From Xanthomonas arboricola pv. populi (GTDB lineage: Bacteria; Pseudomonadota; Gammaproteobacteria; Xanthomonadales; Xanthomonadaceae), in the NCBI RefSeq assembly GCF_002939945.1, contig NZ_MDEB01000010.1:39171-103170 (forward strand): a stretch of DNA of 64,000 nucleotides, in the 5' to 3' direction. A model generated the notes under the pieces. That model was not told the DNA's origin and ran no database searches. It saw only the letters and a program-made list of their open reading frames with translations. Below, piece by piece: positions 16,935-29,341 of this stretch. Each line of letters opens with the position of its first letter. Positions within the stretch are counted from its first letter, which is position 1. A program made the position numbers and the translations under genes.

Positions 16935-17555
16935 TTACTTGTGCCGCGACTCCAGCAACGCCACCGCATCGCCCAGGCCCAGGCCGCGCGCGCGCAGCAG
17001 CACGATCAGGTGATAGAGCAGATCGGCAGACTCACCGAGCAACTCGGCATCGCCCTGCACCACGCCGGCCAACGCGGTTTCCACGCCCTCCTCCCCCACC
17101 TTCTGCGCGATGCGGCGGATGCCTTGCTCGAACAGCTTGGTGGTGTAGCTGCCGTGCGGGCGCTCCTGCTCGCGCGTGGCGATCAAGGCATCCAGGTTGC
17201 CGAGGAACTGGCCGGGCGCGGTAGGAAAGCAGCTGGTGCGGCCAAGATGGCAGGTCGGCCCACGCGGGCGCGCCTGCACCAGCAGCGTGTCGGCGTCGCA
17301 ATCGGTCTCGATCGACACCACGTGCAACACGTTCCCCGAGCTCTCGCCCTTGGTCCACAGGCGCTGCTTGCTGCGGCTGAAGAAGGTCACTTCGCCACGT
17401 TGCTGCGTCACGGCCAGCGCTTCGGCGTTCATGTAGCCCAGCATCAGCACGCGCAGGTTGTCGGCGTCCTGCACGACCACCGGCAACAAACCATCGCCCT
17501 TGCTCCAGTCCAGCGCGGCGAGGGGGTCGCCCAATGCTGTTTCGTTACTGCCCAT
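16935..17555 (-). CDS. hisIE: Bifunctional phosphoribosyl-AMP cyclohydrolase / phosphoribosyl-ATP pyrophosphatase
   Basis: 206 residues from ATG 17555 ([17 protein letters not shown]). The N-terminal HisI domain (about 1-110) has [12 protein letters not shown], the [16 protein letters not shown] active-site segment and the zinc-ligand cysteines in [10 protein letters not shown] and [10 protein letters not shown]. The C-terminal HisE domain (about 115-206) has [24 protein letters not shown] MazG-like acidic residues (seen as KVGEEGVE and ESADLLYH). Carries out steps 2 and 3 of histidine synthesis. Last gene of the operon; its start lies inside the end of hisF (11-base overlap). Confidence 0.96.
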   Translation of the reverse strand: MGSNETALGDPLAALDWSKGDGLLPVVVQDADNLRVLMLGYMNAEALAVTQQRGEVTFFSRSKQRLWTKGESSGNVLHVVSIETDCDADTLLVQARPRGPTCHLGRTSCFPTAPGQFLGNLDALIATREQERPHGSYTTKLFEQGIRRIAQKVGEEGVETALAGVVQGDAELLGESADLLYHLIVLLRARGLGLGDAVALLESRHK

Positions 17556-18321
17556 CACGTACCTCGATCTGTTGCGCGCGCAGGAATTGCTTGAGTTCCG
17601 GGATCGGAATCGCGCCGCTGTGAAACACGCTCGCCGCCAGCGCGCCATCCACATCGGCCTGGTCGAACACATCGGCAAAATGCTGCATCTGCCCGGCGCC
17701 GCCGGAGGCGATCAACGGCACGCGGCACAGCGCGCGCACCTGACGCAGCTGCGCGATGTCGTAGCCGCGCCGCACGCCATCGTTGTCCATGCAATTGAGC
17801 ACGATCTCGCCGGCGCCCAGGCGCTGCGCTTCGGCCACCCACTCCAGCGTGCGCATCGGCAAGGCCTGGGTCTTGCTCGGATCGCCGGTGTAACGGCGCA
17901 CGCGCCACTGCCCGTCCTGCTCGCGGATCGAGTCGACACCGACCACCACGCATTGCACGCCGAAGGCGTCGGCCAGCTCGGAGATCAATTGCGGCCTGCC
18001 AAGCGCCGGCGAGTTGATCGAAATCTTGTCGGCACCGGCATGCAGCACGGCGCGCGCCGTTTCCACATCGCGGATGCCGCCGGCCACGCAGAACGGAATA
18101 TCGATCAGCCGCGCAACCCGCTCGACCCAGGTGTAATCGACCGAGCGCCCTTCCGGGCTGGCACCGATGTCGTAGAACACCAGCTCGTCGGCACCTTGCG
18201 CGCGATAACGCAGCGCCAGTTCGACGATGTCGCCCATGTCGATGTGGTCGCGGAACTTGACGCCCTTGACCACGCGCCCGTCGCGCACGTCCAGGCAGGG
18301 AATGATGCGGCGGCTCAGCAT
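17545..18321 (-). CDS. hisF: Imidazole glycerol phosphate synthase, cyclase subunit
   Basis: 258 residues from ATG 18321 ([20 protein letters not shown]). TIM barrel; catalytic Asp in CLDVRDGR and in GVDSIREQ; phosphate-binding loops CVAGGIRD and IASGGAGQ. With HisH it turns PRFAR plus glutamine-derived ammonia into imidazole glycerol phosphate and AICAR. Overlaps hisA by 7 bases and hisIE by 11, which indicates translational coupling. Confidence 0.97.
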   Translation of the reverse strand: MLSRRIIPCLDVRDGRVVKGVKFRDHIDMGDIVELALRYRAQGADELVFYDIGASPEGRSVDYTWVERVARLIDIPFCVAGGIRDVETARAVLHAGADKISINSPALGRPQLISELADAFGVQCVVVGVDSIREQDGQWRVRRYTGDPSKTQALPMRTLEWVAEAQRLGAGEIVLNCMDNDGVRRGYDIAQLRQVRALCRVPLIASGGAGQMQHFADVFDQADVDGALAASVFHSGAIPIPELKQFLRAQQIEVRDGQ

Positions 18322-19049
18322 GCCAGTGCCTCCTTCAATACCAGATGTCCTTCCAGCAGGGCCTTGCCGAGCACGATGCCGGCGCAGCCGGCAGCCTTGG
18401 CGGCCGCGACATCGGCCAGATTGCGCGCACCGCCGGACACCTGCACCTGCAACTGCGGCGCCAGCATGCGCAGGTGCGCGTACAGGTCCATGTTGGGGCC
18501 GGACAACATCCCGTCGCGCGCAATGTCGGTGCATAGCAGATGTTGCAGGCCGGCCTGCGCGTAACGCACGGTCAACTGATCCAGGGTGGCCTCGGCTGCT
18601 TCGGTCCAGCCATGCACCGGCAATTGCCATACGCCGTCGGCGTCCTGACGCGTGTCCAGCGCGATGGTCAGCCGGTCGGCACCGAATTCCTGCAGCCAGC
18701 CGATGACGGTGTCGGCCTGGCGCACCGCCAACGAGCCGATCACCACGCGCGCGGCGCCGGCATCGAGGATGCGCGCCACATCCTCGCGTGAGCGCACGCC
18801 ACCGCCGGTCTGCACCTGCAAGCCGGTGGCACGGGCGATCTCGCCGAGTGTGCTCGCCAGCGTATAACCGCCGGCCTTTGCCGCATCCAGATCGACCAGA
18901 TGCATCCACTGCGCGCCGGCATCGGCAAACGCCTGCGCGCGTGGCAGCACATCGTCGCCGTACTGCGTCTCGCGCGCGTAGTCGCCTTGCAGCAGGCGCA
19001 CCACGCAGCCGTTGCGGATATCCAGCGCCGGGTAAACGGTGAAACTCAT
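18315..19049 (-). CDS. hisA: ProFAR isomerase
   Basis: 244 residues from ATG 19049 ([20 protein letters not shown]). Half-barrel paralogue of HisF; catalytic Asp in PALDIRNG and in [14 protein letters not shown] strand, phosphate loops [10 protein letters not shown] and SGGARNLAD. Isomerises the aminoaldose ProFAR to PRFAR, step 4 of the pathway. Overlaps hisH by 4 bases (ATGA) and hisF by 7. Confidence 0.97.
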   Translation of the reverse strand: MSFTVYPALDIRNGCVVRLLQGDYARETQYGDDVLPRAQAFADAGAQWMHLVDLDAAKAGGYTLASTLGEIARATGLQVQTGGGVRSREDVARILDAGAARVVIGSLAVRQADTVIGWLQEFGADRLTIALDTRQDADGVWQLPVHGWTEAAEATLDQLTVRYAQAGLQHLLCTDIARDGMLSGPNMDLYAHLRMLAPQLQVQVSGGARNLADVAAAKAAGCAGIVLGKALLEGHLVLKEALAC

Positions 19050-19648
19050 GGGAAGCTCATCTCAAGAAAATTGCGCAGGATGCGTGCACCGGTCTCGGCC
19101 GAACGCTCGGGGTGGAACTGCGCGCCGCAGCGCAGGCCTTGCTGCACCACTGCGGTGAACAGACCGCCGTGATCGCAGGCGGCCACGGTGTCTGCCGTCA
19201 CCGGCGCGGCATAACCATGCACGAAATAGGCGCTGGCGCGTTCCGGCAAGCCGGCCAGCAACGCAGATGCGCGCATCGGCACCAGCTGATTCCAGCCCAT
19301 ATGCGGCACGCGGATGCCGAGCGCCGGCGTCATGTGCCGCACGATGCCCGGCAGCAAGCCCAGGCAATCGACATCGCCTTCTTCGGAATGTTCGAACAGC
19401 AACTGCATGCCCAGGCAGATGCCGATCAGCGGCACCTGCAATTGCCGCAACGGCTCGACCAGGCCCTGTGCGCGCAGGCGCGACATCGCCTCGGGTGCGG
19501 CGCCGACGCCAGGCAGGATCACGCGGTCTGCTCCCTGCAAGCCTTCTGCATCGCGTACCAGGCGCGCTTCCACGCCCAGCCGCTCCAATGCGTAGCGCAC
19601 CGAGCCCAGGTTGGCGCCGCCGGCATCGATCAACGCGACATCGGTCAT
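19046..19648 (-). CDS. hisH: Imidazole glycerol phosphate synthase, glutamine amidotransferase subunit
   Basis: 200 residues from ATG 19648 ([17 protein letters not shown]). Class I glutamine amidotransferase: nucleophile Cys in [13 protein letters not shown], oxyanion region [12 protein letters not shown], and the His-x-Glu pair in GAQFHPERS. Supplies ammonia to HisF. Overlaps hisB by 4 bases upstream and hisA by 4 downstream. Confidence 0.97.
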   Translation of the reverse strand: MTDVALIDAGGANLGSVRYALERLGVEARLVRDAEGLQGADRVILPGVGAAPEAMSRLRAQGLVEPLRQLQVPLIGICLGMQLLFEHSEEGDVDCLGLLPGIVRHMTPALGIRVPHMGWNQLVPMRASALLAGLPERASAYFVHGYAAPVTADTVAACDHGGLFTAVVQQGLRCGAQFHPERSAETGARILRNFLEMSFP

Positions 19649-20772
19649 AGCGCACCCTTGGTGGTGGGCAAGGCGGTGCCTTCGCGACGGATCGCCTGAC
19701 GCAGCGCACGCGCCAGGGCCTTGAAGCAGGCTTCGACCTTGTGATGATCGTTCTCGCCACGCACGCTCAAGTGCAGGTTCAGGCCGGAGGCATCGCAGAT
19801 CGAGCGGAAGAAATGCGGCACCAGCTCGGTCGGCATGTCGCCCACGCGTTCGCGCTTGAACTCGCCTTCGAACACGAAGTATGGCCGGCCGCTGAAGTCC
19901 AGCGCGGCGCTGGCGATGGTTTCGTCCATCGGCAACGTGAAGCCATGCTGGGTGGTATCGCCGGCCACACGCCACGGGCTGTCTCCGGGATCGAAGCCGT
20001 AACGGCCGATGCCGCGCTTGTCGCCCAGCGCTTCGCGCAAGGCCTGGCCCAGCGCCAGACCGGTGTCTTCGATGGTGTGGTGCTCGTCGATATGCAGATC
20101 GCCTTCGGCTCGGATATCCAGCGCAAAGCCGCCGTGCTTGCCGATCTGTTCCAGCATATGGTCGAAGAACGGCAGGCCGGTGGCGGTGCGCGGTTCGGCC
20201 ACGCGATCCAGATCCAGTTCGACGCGGATTTTGGTTTCCTTGGTATTGCGCTGGACCACCGCACGCCGTGGCGCATCGGCCAGTTCGTGTGCGATGCCAG
20301 GCCAGTCCCACTCGCCGCCGAACTCGTCGGTGCGCAGCTGGAAACCGCGGATATTGAGGTTCTGCGCAAATTGAATGTCGGTGATGCGGTCGCCCACCAT
20401 CGCCGAGCGTGCCCAGTCGACCGTGCGGTCCTGCAGGTAAGGCACCATCAGGCCGACACCGGGTTTGCGCGTGGGCGCGTTGTCGGCCGGCCAGCTGCAA
20501 TCGATCAACACTTCGCGGAACGCGATGCCCTGGCTGGCGAAGATCTGCAGCATGAGGTTGTTGGGGCCATCGAAGGACGCACGCGGATAGCTCTCGCTGC
20601 CCAGCCCGTCCTGGTTGCTGACAATGACGAACTGATAGCCGGCATCGCGCAACTTCAGCATCGCAGGAATCACGTTGTCGACCAGGCGCAGTTTTTCGTA
20701 GGCGTCGATCTGGTAATCGGCCGGCTCGGTGATCAGCGTTCCATCACGGTCGACGAAAAGAATCGGGGTCAT
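19645..20772 (-). CDS. hisB: Bifunctional histidinol-phosphatase / imidazoleglycerol-phosphate dehydratase
   Basis: 375 residues from ATG 20772 ([17 protein letters not shown]). N-terminal HAD phosphatase (about 1-165) with motif [10 protein letters not shown], motif [11 protein letters not shown] and motif [12 protein letters not shown]-terminal IGP dehydratase (about 175-375) with [22 protein letters not shown] and the mirrored ENDHHKVE metal site. The fusion, as in E. coli, supplies steps 6 and 8. Overlaps hisC by 4 bases. Confidence 0.97.
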   Translation of the reverse strand: MTPILFVDRDGTLITEPADYQIDAYEKLRLVDNVIPAMLKLRDAGYQFVIVSNQDGLGSESYPRASFDGPNNLMLQIFASQGIAFREVLIDCSWPADNAPTRKPGVGLMVPYLQDRTVDWARSAMVGDRITDIQFAQNLNIRGFQLRTDEFGGEWDWPGIAHELADAPRRAVVQRNTKETKIRVELDLDRVAEPRTATGLPFFDHMLEQIGKHGGFALDIRAEGDLHIDEHHTIEDTGLALGQALREALGDKRGIGRYGFDPGDSPWRVAGDTTQHGFTLPMDETIASAALDFSGRPYFVFEGEFKRERVGDMPTELVPHFFRSICDASGLNLHLSVRGENDHHKVEACFKALARALRQAIRREGTALPTTKGAL

Positions 20773-21856
20773 GCGGCGGCCTCCTGCTTGCGTTGCAGCG
20801 CACTCAGCACGCGCGCGTTCTGTTCGGGCGTACCCAGGGTGATGCGCAGTGCATCGGACAGCTGCGCAACCGCGCGTTGATCGCGCACCACCACACCGGC
20901 TTCCAGCAGCGCCTGAAATGCCGCTTCGGCATCGTCGAAACGCACCAGCAAAAAATTGCCCTGCGACGGATACACCTGACGCACGCCGGCCAGCTGCTCG
21001 AGCGCGGTGTGCACGCGCGTGCGCTCGCTGCGTACCTCGGCGATGCGCCGACGCGTGACCTCCAGCGCCGGCGCGGACAAGGCCTGTTCGGCCATTGCCG
21101 CGCACGGCGTTGGCACCGGGTACGGCGCCTGGCAGCGCCGCAGCACGGCGATCAGCTCGGCGTTGGCGATCAGGCTGCCGATACGTGCCGCCGCCAGCGC
21201 ATGCGCCTTGGACAGCGTGCGCAACACCGCCAGATTGTCGTAGCGCGCAAGCAGGCCCACTGCCGACGGTACGTCGGAGAATTCGCCATAGGCTTCGTCA
21301 ACCACCACCAGCGCCCTGCCCCGCAGGGCCTGCAAGGCGGTTTCGATGTCGTCCAGGGCAATCGCCGAGCCGGCCGGGTTGGACGGCGAACACAGGAACA
21401 CCAGCTTGGCCCGCGAGGCCAGCACTGCCGCGACGATCGCCGGGATATCCGCGTGGAAACCGTCCGGTCCATCCACCAGCGGCACCTCGACCAGGGGGGC
21501 GTTCTGCAGGCGCGCGCAGACTGCGTACATGCCGAACACCGGCGGGGTCACCACAACCGCATCGCGCCCGGGCACGCACAGGCCGCGCACCAGCAGATCG
21601 ATTGCCTCGTCGCTGCCACGGCCGATCAACAGCTGCTCGGGCGTACAGCCATACAACCCCGCCAATGCAGCGCGCAGACCCTTGGGCTGCGGATCCGGGT
21701 AGCGCCGCGTGCTGCCGTTGGGATCGGCAGGATTGCCCCAGGCCGACTCGTTGGCGTTGAGCCACACATCGCCCTGCAAGGCGCTGGTGCGTGCCGACGA
21801 ATAGCCGGCGAAGGCACGCAGGTCTTCACGCACCAGTTCCAGAATCGATGGCGTAC

Positions 21857-21860
<4 letters not shown>
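20769..21860 (-). CDS. hisC: Histidinol-phosphate aminotransferase
   Basis: 363 residues from ATG 21860 ([20 protein letters not shown]). Fold type I PLP enzyme; the PLP lysine is in [15 protein letters not shown], with the usual NANESAWG start of the core, CSPSNPAGS and VVDEAYGEF motifs, and a C-terminal [11 protein letters not shown]rg for substrate carboxylate/phosphate. Step 7 of histidine synthesis. Overlaps hisD and hisB by 4 bases each. Confidence 0.97.
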
Positions 21861-24072
<2,212 letters not shown>

Positions 24073-24399
24073 TCAGTGGGATTCGACAGGGCGCGACGAT
24101 TGCTCGCGCAGGGCCTCGGCATAGCCGCCGGCGCCATGTTCCAGGGTGCGTGCAACGCGCCCGATGGTGGTCACGCTGACCTGGGTCAGCTCGTGGATTT
24201 CGCGATACGGCACGCCCTTGATCAACAAGGGCACCACCCGCCAGCGGTCGGACATGGCCTCCAGCTCGGCGGGCGTACACAGGTCGCGCAAAAAGGCCTC
24301 GACCGCGCTGGGCTCCTTCAGGCACGCCAGCGCATCGGCCAGCATCTTGAGGGAGGCGGCGGCATCGGTACTTTCGCGGGGGGCGGGTCGTTGTTTCAT
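24073..24399 (-). CDS. TrpR-related regulator (YerC/YecD family), probable HisR
   Basis: 108 residues from ATG 24399 (MKQRPAPRESTDAAASL). All-helical TrpR superfamily protein: the DLCTPAELEAMSDRWRVVPLL segment followed by the helix-turn-helix GVPYREIHELTQVSVTTIGRVAR is the YerC/YecD pattern. This family is associated with repression of histidine genes in several bacteria. Here it is the first gene of the his operon, nine bases before hisG, and a 26-base palindrome sits five bases before its start, so autoregulation of the whole operon is a strong inference. Histidine as co-repressor is unproved. Confidence 0.88.
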   Translation of the reverse strand: MKQRPAPRESTDAAASLKMLADALACLKEPSAVEAFLRDLCTPAELEAMSDRWRVVPLLIKGVPYREIHELTQVSVTTIGRVARTLEHGAGGYAEALREQSSRPVESH

Positions 24400-24404
24400 T
24401 GCGT

Positions 24405-24430
24405 TAATGTAATAGCGTGTTACTACATTA
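24405..24430. promoter_or_regulatory. Palindromic operator of the his operon
   Basis: TAATGTAATAGC-GT-GTTACTACATTA; the 12-base arms pair at 10 positions. On the minus strand TTGCGC (24431-24436) then about 16 bases to TATTAC gives a plausible promoter in which the palindrome covers the spacer and -10. The start codon follows within five bases, so the mRNA may be leaderless and there is no room for an attenuator. Confidence 0.7.
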
Positions 24431-24614
24431 GCGCAAACACGGGCTGCGGGACAAGTCCGACGGGCAAAGCGTTCAGAGAAGTCCCGGATCGGGCGATGGA
24501 TCAGAAAACGCTCAACCCACCGACACTAAGGTGCCAGTGGGCCTGTCCATGCCTGGGTACGCGGTGAGCGCCGCTGCCTGTCTTTACAGGCCTGGCGGTG
24601 CCATCTCACAGCTT

Positions 24615-24646
24615 CCGGTGGCGTCAACCGCCGTTGACGCCACCGG
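24615..24646. terminator. Hairpin at the 3' end of hisS
   Basis: Perfect stem CCGGTGGCGTCAAC (24615-24628), loop CGCC, GTTGACGCCACCGG (24633-24646), spanning the last codons and stop of hisS. No T-run follows on the minus strand, so termination is a suggestion only. Confidence 0.4.
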
Positions 24647-26057
24647 CCACCAGCATCGCCCTGGCCTGCTCCAGCTCCACCAGCAAGGTGCTGGCCAGCT
24701 CGTCGCGGGCCACGTCGAACTGCTGCTCGCGCACGAGGTCCTTGACCGCCACCACCCCACGCGCCAGCTCGTCGTCGCCGGCCAGCACCACGAAGCGGAT
24801 GCCCGCGCGGGCGGCGTACTGGAATTGCTTGCCGATCTTCTTCGGCTCCATCTGCACTTCGGTATTGATGCCGCCGATGCGCAGCCGGCGTGCGATATCC
24901 AGCGCGTCGTCCAGGCGCGACTCGTCCATCAGCGCGACCATCGCGTGCACGCTGCTTTCGGCGATGCCCTGGATCAAGCCGGCCTCGCGCAGCTGCCAGA
25001 ACAGCCGGGTCAGGCCGATCGAAATACCCACGCCGGGCAATTTGGACTTGGTGTAGTGGCTGGCCAGGCTTTCATAACGGCCGCCCGAGCAGATCGAGCC
25101 GATCTGCGGGTGGTCGGTCAGCGTGGTCTCGTAGACGGTGCCGGTGTAATAGTCCAGCCCGCGCGCGATCGAGAAGTTCAGGCAGTACGCGCTCTCGGGC
25201 ACGCCCAGCGCCTTGACCAGCTCCAGCACCTCGCGCAGCTCGGCGATGCCCTCGCCCAGCGTCGCGCTCGCAGCGACCGAGGCGTCCAGCGCCTGCAGCT
25301 GCGCCAGCGCATCGGCATGCCCGTTCGAGCGCACCGCCACGAAGGCCAGGATTTTGTCGACCTGCTCGGCGGCGATGCCGAAGCCTTCGCCCACCAGCGT
25401 GTCGCGCACGTAGTCGGCGCCGCGCTTGTCGATCTTGTCGACCTCGCGCAACACCGCCAGCTGCAGCTCGCCCTCGGCCACGCCCAGACTTTCGAAGAAG
25501 CCGCGCAGCAGCTTGCGGTTGTTCAACTGCACCTTGAACGCGCCGATGCCCAGCTCGGCGAACACCGCGTGGATCACCGCAAGCACTTCGGCATCGTAGC
25601 GGATGCTCAATGCATCCTTGCCGATCACGTCGATGTCGCACTGGTAGAACTCGCGGAAGCGTCCGCGCTGGGCACGCTCGCCGCGATACACCCGCTGCAT
25701 CTGGTAGCGGCGGAACGGGAAGCTCAAGTCGTGCTCGTGCTCGGCCACGTAGCGCGCCAGCGGCACGGTCAGGTCGAAACGCAGCGCCAGTTCCGGCAGG
25801 CCGCCCTCGCCGCCCTCGTCTGCCGCCGCAGCGGCATTGGCCAGCGCGCCGGTGGACTGCACGAAGTAGACCTGGCGCTCGGTCTCGCCGCCGGACTTGG
25901 TCAGCAACACGTCGGACAGCTCGAACACCGGGGTTTCCACCGGCAGGAACCCGAACCGCTCGTAGTTGCGGCGGATGACGTCCAGCATGCGCTGGAACGC
26001 GATCTGCTCGCGCGGCAGCAATTCCATGATGCCGGGCGGCGTACGGGGCTTGATCAC
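24624..26057 (-). CDS. hisS: Histidyl-tRNA synthetase
   Basis: 477 residues from the GTG at 26057 ([20 protein letters not shown]), with CAGGAG eight bases upstream; a longer frame has no ribosome-binding site. Class II synthetase: motif 1 around [11 protein letters not shown], motif 2 [21 protein letters not shown], the histidine A/B signatures ([18 protein letters not shown]) and motif 3 [11 protein letters not shown], then the C-terminal anticodon-binding domain (about 385-477). Length is slightly above the 420-440 of E. coli type, with an Ala/Glu-rich insert near residue 90. It precedes the his operon on the same strand, 190 bases away. Confidence 0.96.
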   Translation of the reverse strand: MIKPRTPPGIMELLPREQIAFQRMLDVIRRNYERFGFLPVETPVFELSDVLLTKSGGETERQVYFVQSTGALANAAAAADEGGEGGLPELALRFDLTVPLARYVAEHEHDLSFPFRRYQMQRVYRGERAQRGRFREFYQCDIDVIGKDALSIRYDAEVLAVIHAVFAELGIGAFKVQLNNRKLLRGFFESLGVAEGELQLAVLREVDKIDKRGADYVRDTLVGEGFGIAAEQVDKILAFVAVRSNGHADALAQLQALDASVAASATLGEGIAELREVLELVKALGVPESAYCLNFSIARGLDYYTGTVYETTLTDHPQIGSICSGGRYESLASHYTKSKLPGVGISIGLTRLFWQLREAGLIQGIAESSVHAMVALMDESRLDDALDIARRLRIGGINTEVQMEPKKIGKQFQYAARAGIRFVVLAGDDELARGVVAVKDLVREQQFDVARDELASTLLVELEQARAMLVAGGVNGG

Positions 26058-26164
26058 GAGCGAAACTCCTGCAGGGCAATGTGGCGAACGCACAATTCTA
26101 CCGGCTGCCGGCCGCGCTGACCGCATGGCGTATCATGCAGACGCATTCCAGCAATGCGTGACTC

Positions 26165-26926
26165 ATGTACCGGCAGCTTTCAGACCCCAGCAGGACCTGC
26201 CCGGCGCCAAGCGCGGCCGAGCGCACCGATGCGCGCGGTTCCGACTGCGCACTGTGCGCGGTCCGCGGCCAGGCCATCTGCGCGGCATTGTCGCCACAGG
26301 AAATGGATGACCTCGAGCAGGCCACCAGCGCCCAGTCCTATGCTCCCGGCAGCACCCTGGTGCGCGCCGGCGACACCCGCCATCACGTCTATACGCTGAC
26401 CTCCGGTGCGCTGCGCATGGTGCGCACGCTGGCCGACGGCCGCCGCCAGGTCACCGGCTTCGTGCTCCCGGGCGATTACGTGGGGCTGACCGAAACGCCG
26501 CAGCACCGCCACGATATCGAAGCCATCATCGACAGCCGGGTCTGCCGCACGCCGATAGCACAGATGCGCCAGTTGCGCGAGCGCTACCCGCAGCTGGAAC
26601 GCAAGCTGCTGCAGCGCGCCAGCATGGAACTGGTGGCCGCGCAGGACACCGGCCTGCTGCTGGCGCGCCTGCAACCCAGCGAACGCCTGGCACATTTCCT
26701 GCTGCGCCTGGCCGCCCGCTCCACCCAGCCCGGCGCCAGCGGCGACACCGTGGCCCTGCCGATGAGCCGCAGCGATATCGCCGACCATCTCGGGCTGACC
26801 GTGGAAACGGTGAGCCGCACCTTCACCAAGCTCAGGCAACAGCAGCTGATCGCGCTGCCGCAACTGCATCTGGTGCAGATCCTGGATTACGCGGCGCTGC
26901 GTCGCCTGGCGGGCGATACCACCTGA
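26165..26926 (+). CDS. Crp/Fnr-family regulator with FnrN-type cysteines
   Basis: 253 residues. An N-terminal extension carries Cys28-x2-Cys31-x7-Cys39 (CALCAVRGQAIC) and a fourth Cys127 (DSRVCRTP), the spacing of FnrN-type oxygen sensors that bind a [4Fe-4S] cluster; E. coli FNR has x5 instead of x7. The cyclic-nucleotide-like beta roll follows (about 55-150), a dimer helix, and a winged helix with MSRSDIADHLGLTVETVSRTF, where ExxSR matches the FNR recognition helix for TTGAT-N4-ATCAA. Probably a global activator/repressor under low oxygen. Divergent from hisS and convergent with the transpeptidase gene. Confidence 0.9.
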   Translation: MYRQLSDPSRTCPAPSAAERTDARGSDCALCAVRGQAICAALSPQEMDDLEQATSAQSYAPGSTLVRAGDTRHHVYTLTSGALRMVRTLADGRRQVTGFVLPGDYVGLTETPQHRHDIEAIIDSRVCRTPIAQMRQLRERYPQLERKLLQRASMELVAAQDTGLLLARLQPSERLAHFLLRLAARSTQPGASGDTVALPMSRSDIADHLGLTVETVSRTFTKLRQQQLIALPQLHLVQILDYAALRRLAGDTT

Positions 26927-27039
26927 GGCGTGGCCGGTGCGTGTTGCATGCGACGCATTGCCCGGCATATCCATCGTCGATTCGATTGACACGCGTTCTT
27001 CAGACGTCTTGCGCAGTCATGGGCTGCGCGCTCGCCCGA

Positions 27040-27786
27040 TCAGCGCCCACCCACACTGGCGCTCGCCACCGACGCACCACATCCGCCGCTCAGCAACCGC
27101 GATTGCCGCAACCAAGCCCGGTCCGGGTAGTAAGCGAACACGAAGGCGCCTTCACGCAGGGTATCGATCAACTGTCTGGCCACCGCCGGACGCACCGCCG
27201 GACAGCCCAGGCTGCGGCCGAGCCGGCCCTGCGTGCGGATCACGGCCTCGCTGACATAGGGCGCGCCATGGATCACGATCGCGCGGTCGCGCGCATGATC
27301 GTTGAACCCGGGCTCCAGACCCTTCAGCCGTAACGAATAACCGTTGTGGCCGGTATACGACTCCTGCGCGGTGAATGCGCCCAGGCTGGACTGGAAGCTG
27401 CCGTCGTCGTTGGAAAACTTCGCCGCCAGGTTGTTGCCGGTGTTGCGCCCATGCGCCACCCATTCCTGGAACAGCAGCCGCTGCCGTTCCAGATCGAACA
27501 CCCACAGCCGGCGCTCGGTCGACGGCCGGCTGTAGTCGATGACGCTGAGCACGCGTTCGGCACCCACCTGCTGACGCTGCCGCGCGCATTGCAGCGCCTC
27601 GGCCGCCAGGGTCAGCACCTGACGATCCAGCGATGGTGCCTGCCGCGCCAATGCATCGACCAGACCGATACGCGGTGCGCCCAGCGCCGGCAACGGCGCG
27701 GCGGACATGACATCGGCCGCGCTGGCCGTTCCAGCCGCTGCCCATCCGTACAACGCGGCGGCAACGGCGATCACTCGATAAGACAT
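27040..27786 (-). CDS. Murein L,D-transpeptidase catalytic domain protein (YkuD_2 type)
   Basis: 248 residues from ATG 27786 (MSYRVIAVAAALYGWAAAGTASA, a signal peptide). The catalytic domain shows IVIHGAPYV, then RLGRSLGCPAVRP with the HG...S-x-GC-x-AV arrangement that supplies His and the nucleophile Cys. The family (PF13645) is related to L,D-transpeptidases that cross-link or trim peptidoglycan; many members are uncharacterised. Periplasmic. It stands alone, convergent with the Fnr-type gene and 101 bases beyond the thrC stop on the same strand. Confidence 0.87.
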   Translation of the reverse strand: MSYRVIAVAAALYGWAAAGTASAADVMSAAPLPALGAPRIGLVDALARQAPSLDRQVLTLAAEALQCARQRQQVGAERVLSVIDYSRPSTERRLWVFDLERQRLLFQEWVAHGRNTGNNLAAKFSNDDGSFQSSLGAFTAQESYTGHNGYSLRLKGLEPGFNDHARDRAIVIHGAPYVSEAVIRTQGRLGRSLGCPAVRPAVARQLIDTLREGAFVFAYYPDRAWLRQSRLLSGGCGASVASASVGGR

Positions 27787-27887
27787 GCAACGACCCACAT
27801 TGGACGCGGCGCCACGCTGAGGCCGCACCCGCTAGAAATAGCCCCATGGGAGACACTTTCCAACCCCGATCGCCTGAACGCGTTCGG

Positions 27888-29195
27888 TCAGGCCGCATCC
27901 GCAAGCAGGCGCTGCCGGAACGCAGCATAGTCCGGCGCCAGCGTTTCGGCATGCGCGGGACGCTGCAGCAGCGCGGCCAGCGCTGGCGGCACCTCCACGG
28001 CACGCCCGATCAGCGGCTCGACCACGCCCTCGAACTTGGCCGGATGCGCGGTCGCCGCCACCGCCCAGTCGCCGGTGCCGCCCTCGGCTCCTTCCGCGCG
28101 CAACTGTTCCAGCACATGCACGGCGGTGGCGGTATGCGGGCAATGCACTTCGCCGTAGCGCGCAAAGCGCTGCTGCACGGTGTGGCGGATCGCGGCATCG
28201 TCCACCGAGAGCGCACGGAAGGCCTCGCGCAGCGCGGCATCGTCGCCTTCGTAGAGCCAGCGCAGCCGCTCGAAGTTGCTCGGCGCGCCCACGTCCATCG
28301 CATTGGCCAGCGTCGCCACGCTGGGCTGCGGCGCGTAATCGTCGCCGGCAAAATAATCCGGCAACACATGATTCGCATTGGAGGCCAGCGCGATACGGCC
28401 CAGCGGCGCACCGAGCGCGCGCGCCAGGATCGCCGCCAGCCCATTGCCCAGGTTGCCGGTGGGCACCACCAGATTTAGCGCCGCCCCCGCACCGGCATGG
28501 TGTTGCAGGGCGGCATGCGCGTAGTAGCTCATCTGCGGCAGCAAGCGGCCCAGGCTGATGCTGTTGGCCGAACTCAGCGGCGCCTGCGCCTGCAGGTCGG
28601 CATCGTTCAGGGCCTGCTTGACCATCGCCTGGCAATCGTCGAACGAGCCGGCCACCCGCAAGGCCTGGATGTTGTCGCCGAAGCAGCCCAGCTGATGCGC
28701 CTGGCGCGGCGAAACGCGCCCGTCCGGATACAGCACCACCACGCGCAGACCCGGCTGGCGATGGAACGCCGCCGCCACGGCAGCGCCGGTGTCGCCGGAA
28801 GTGGCGACCAAAATGGTGAGCGGGCGGTCTTCGGCACGGCGCAGGCGGGTCAGGCAGGCCGCAAGAAAGCGCGCACCGAAATCCTTGAACGCGGCGGTCG
28901 GGCCATGGAACAGCTCCAGCGCGTAATCGCCGGGCGTGCCCAGTGCCACCAACGGCGCAGGGAAGTCGAACGCTTCGGCACAGATGGCCGGCAGCTCGGC
29001 TGCCAGCGCATCGCCGTCGAAGAATGGCTGCAGCAACGTGGCGGCGGTGTCGGCCAGCGTGGTGCCGGCAGTCAGCGTGCGTACCGGTGGCAGGGTCTGC
29101 GGCACGTACAGGCCGCCATCGGGCGCCAGGCCGGCGGCGATCGCCTGGCTCAGGCTTGCGGCGGGTGCGCCGCCACGGGTGGAGAGGAAGTTCAT
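27888..29195 (-). CDS. thrC: Threonine synthase
   Basis: 435 residues from ATG 29195 (MNFLSTRGGAPAASLSQAI). Fold type II PLP enzyme; PLP lysine in HGPTAAFKDFGARFL, phosphate-binding loop VVPTGNLGNGLAA, catalytic VATSGDTGAAVA. Converts O-phosphohomoserine to threonine. Length is that of the E. coli-type enzyme. The gene is separated from thrB by an oppositely oriented EthD-family gene, so it probably has its own promoter in the 29196-29341 gap rather than depending on thrL-thrA-thrB. Confidence 0.96.
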   Translation of the reverse strand: MNFLSTRGGAPAASLSQAIAAGLAPDGGLYVPQTLPPVRTLTAGTTLADTAATLLQPFFDGDALAAELPAICAEAFDFPAPLVALGTPGDYALELFHGPTAAFKDFGARFLAACLTRLRRAEDRPLTILVATSGDTGAAVAAAFHRQPGLRVVVLYPDGRVSPRQAHQLGCFGDNIQALRVAGSFDDCQAMVKQALNDADLQAQAPLSSANSISLGRLLPQMSYYAHAALQHHAGAGAALNLVVPTGNLGNGLAAILARALGAPLGRIALASNANHVLPDYFAGDDYAPQPSVATLANAMDVGAPSNFERLRWLYEGDDAALREAFRALSVDDAAIRHTVQQRFARYGEVHCPHTATAVHVLEQLRAEGAEGGTGDWAVAATAHPAKFEGVVEPLIGRAVEVPPALAALLQRPAHAETLAPDYAAFRQRLLADAA

Positions 29196-29341
29196 GGTGA
29201 CGACTCCAGACAAGACGAAGACGGGGCGTTGCCCGTGAATGAGAAAACCGGACACTGCGGCATGGCCGGGCCCCGCCGCGGCGTTGCCCGGCAAGGACGA
29301 CGCGGCGCTATGCTGCGCGCTCCTTCCAGTGGAGCCGGCAG

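Noticed and set aside
24400..24623. T-box or histidine attenuator before the his operon
   Set aside because: No His-codon-rich leader frame or T-box motif; the operator leaves almost no leader before the first start codon.
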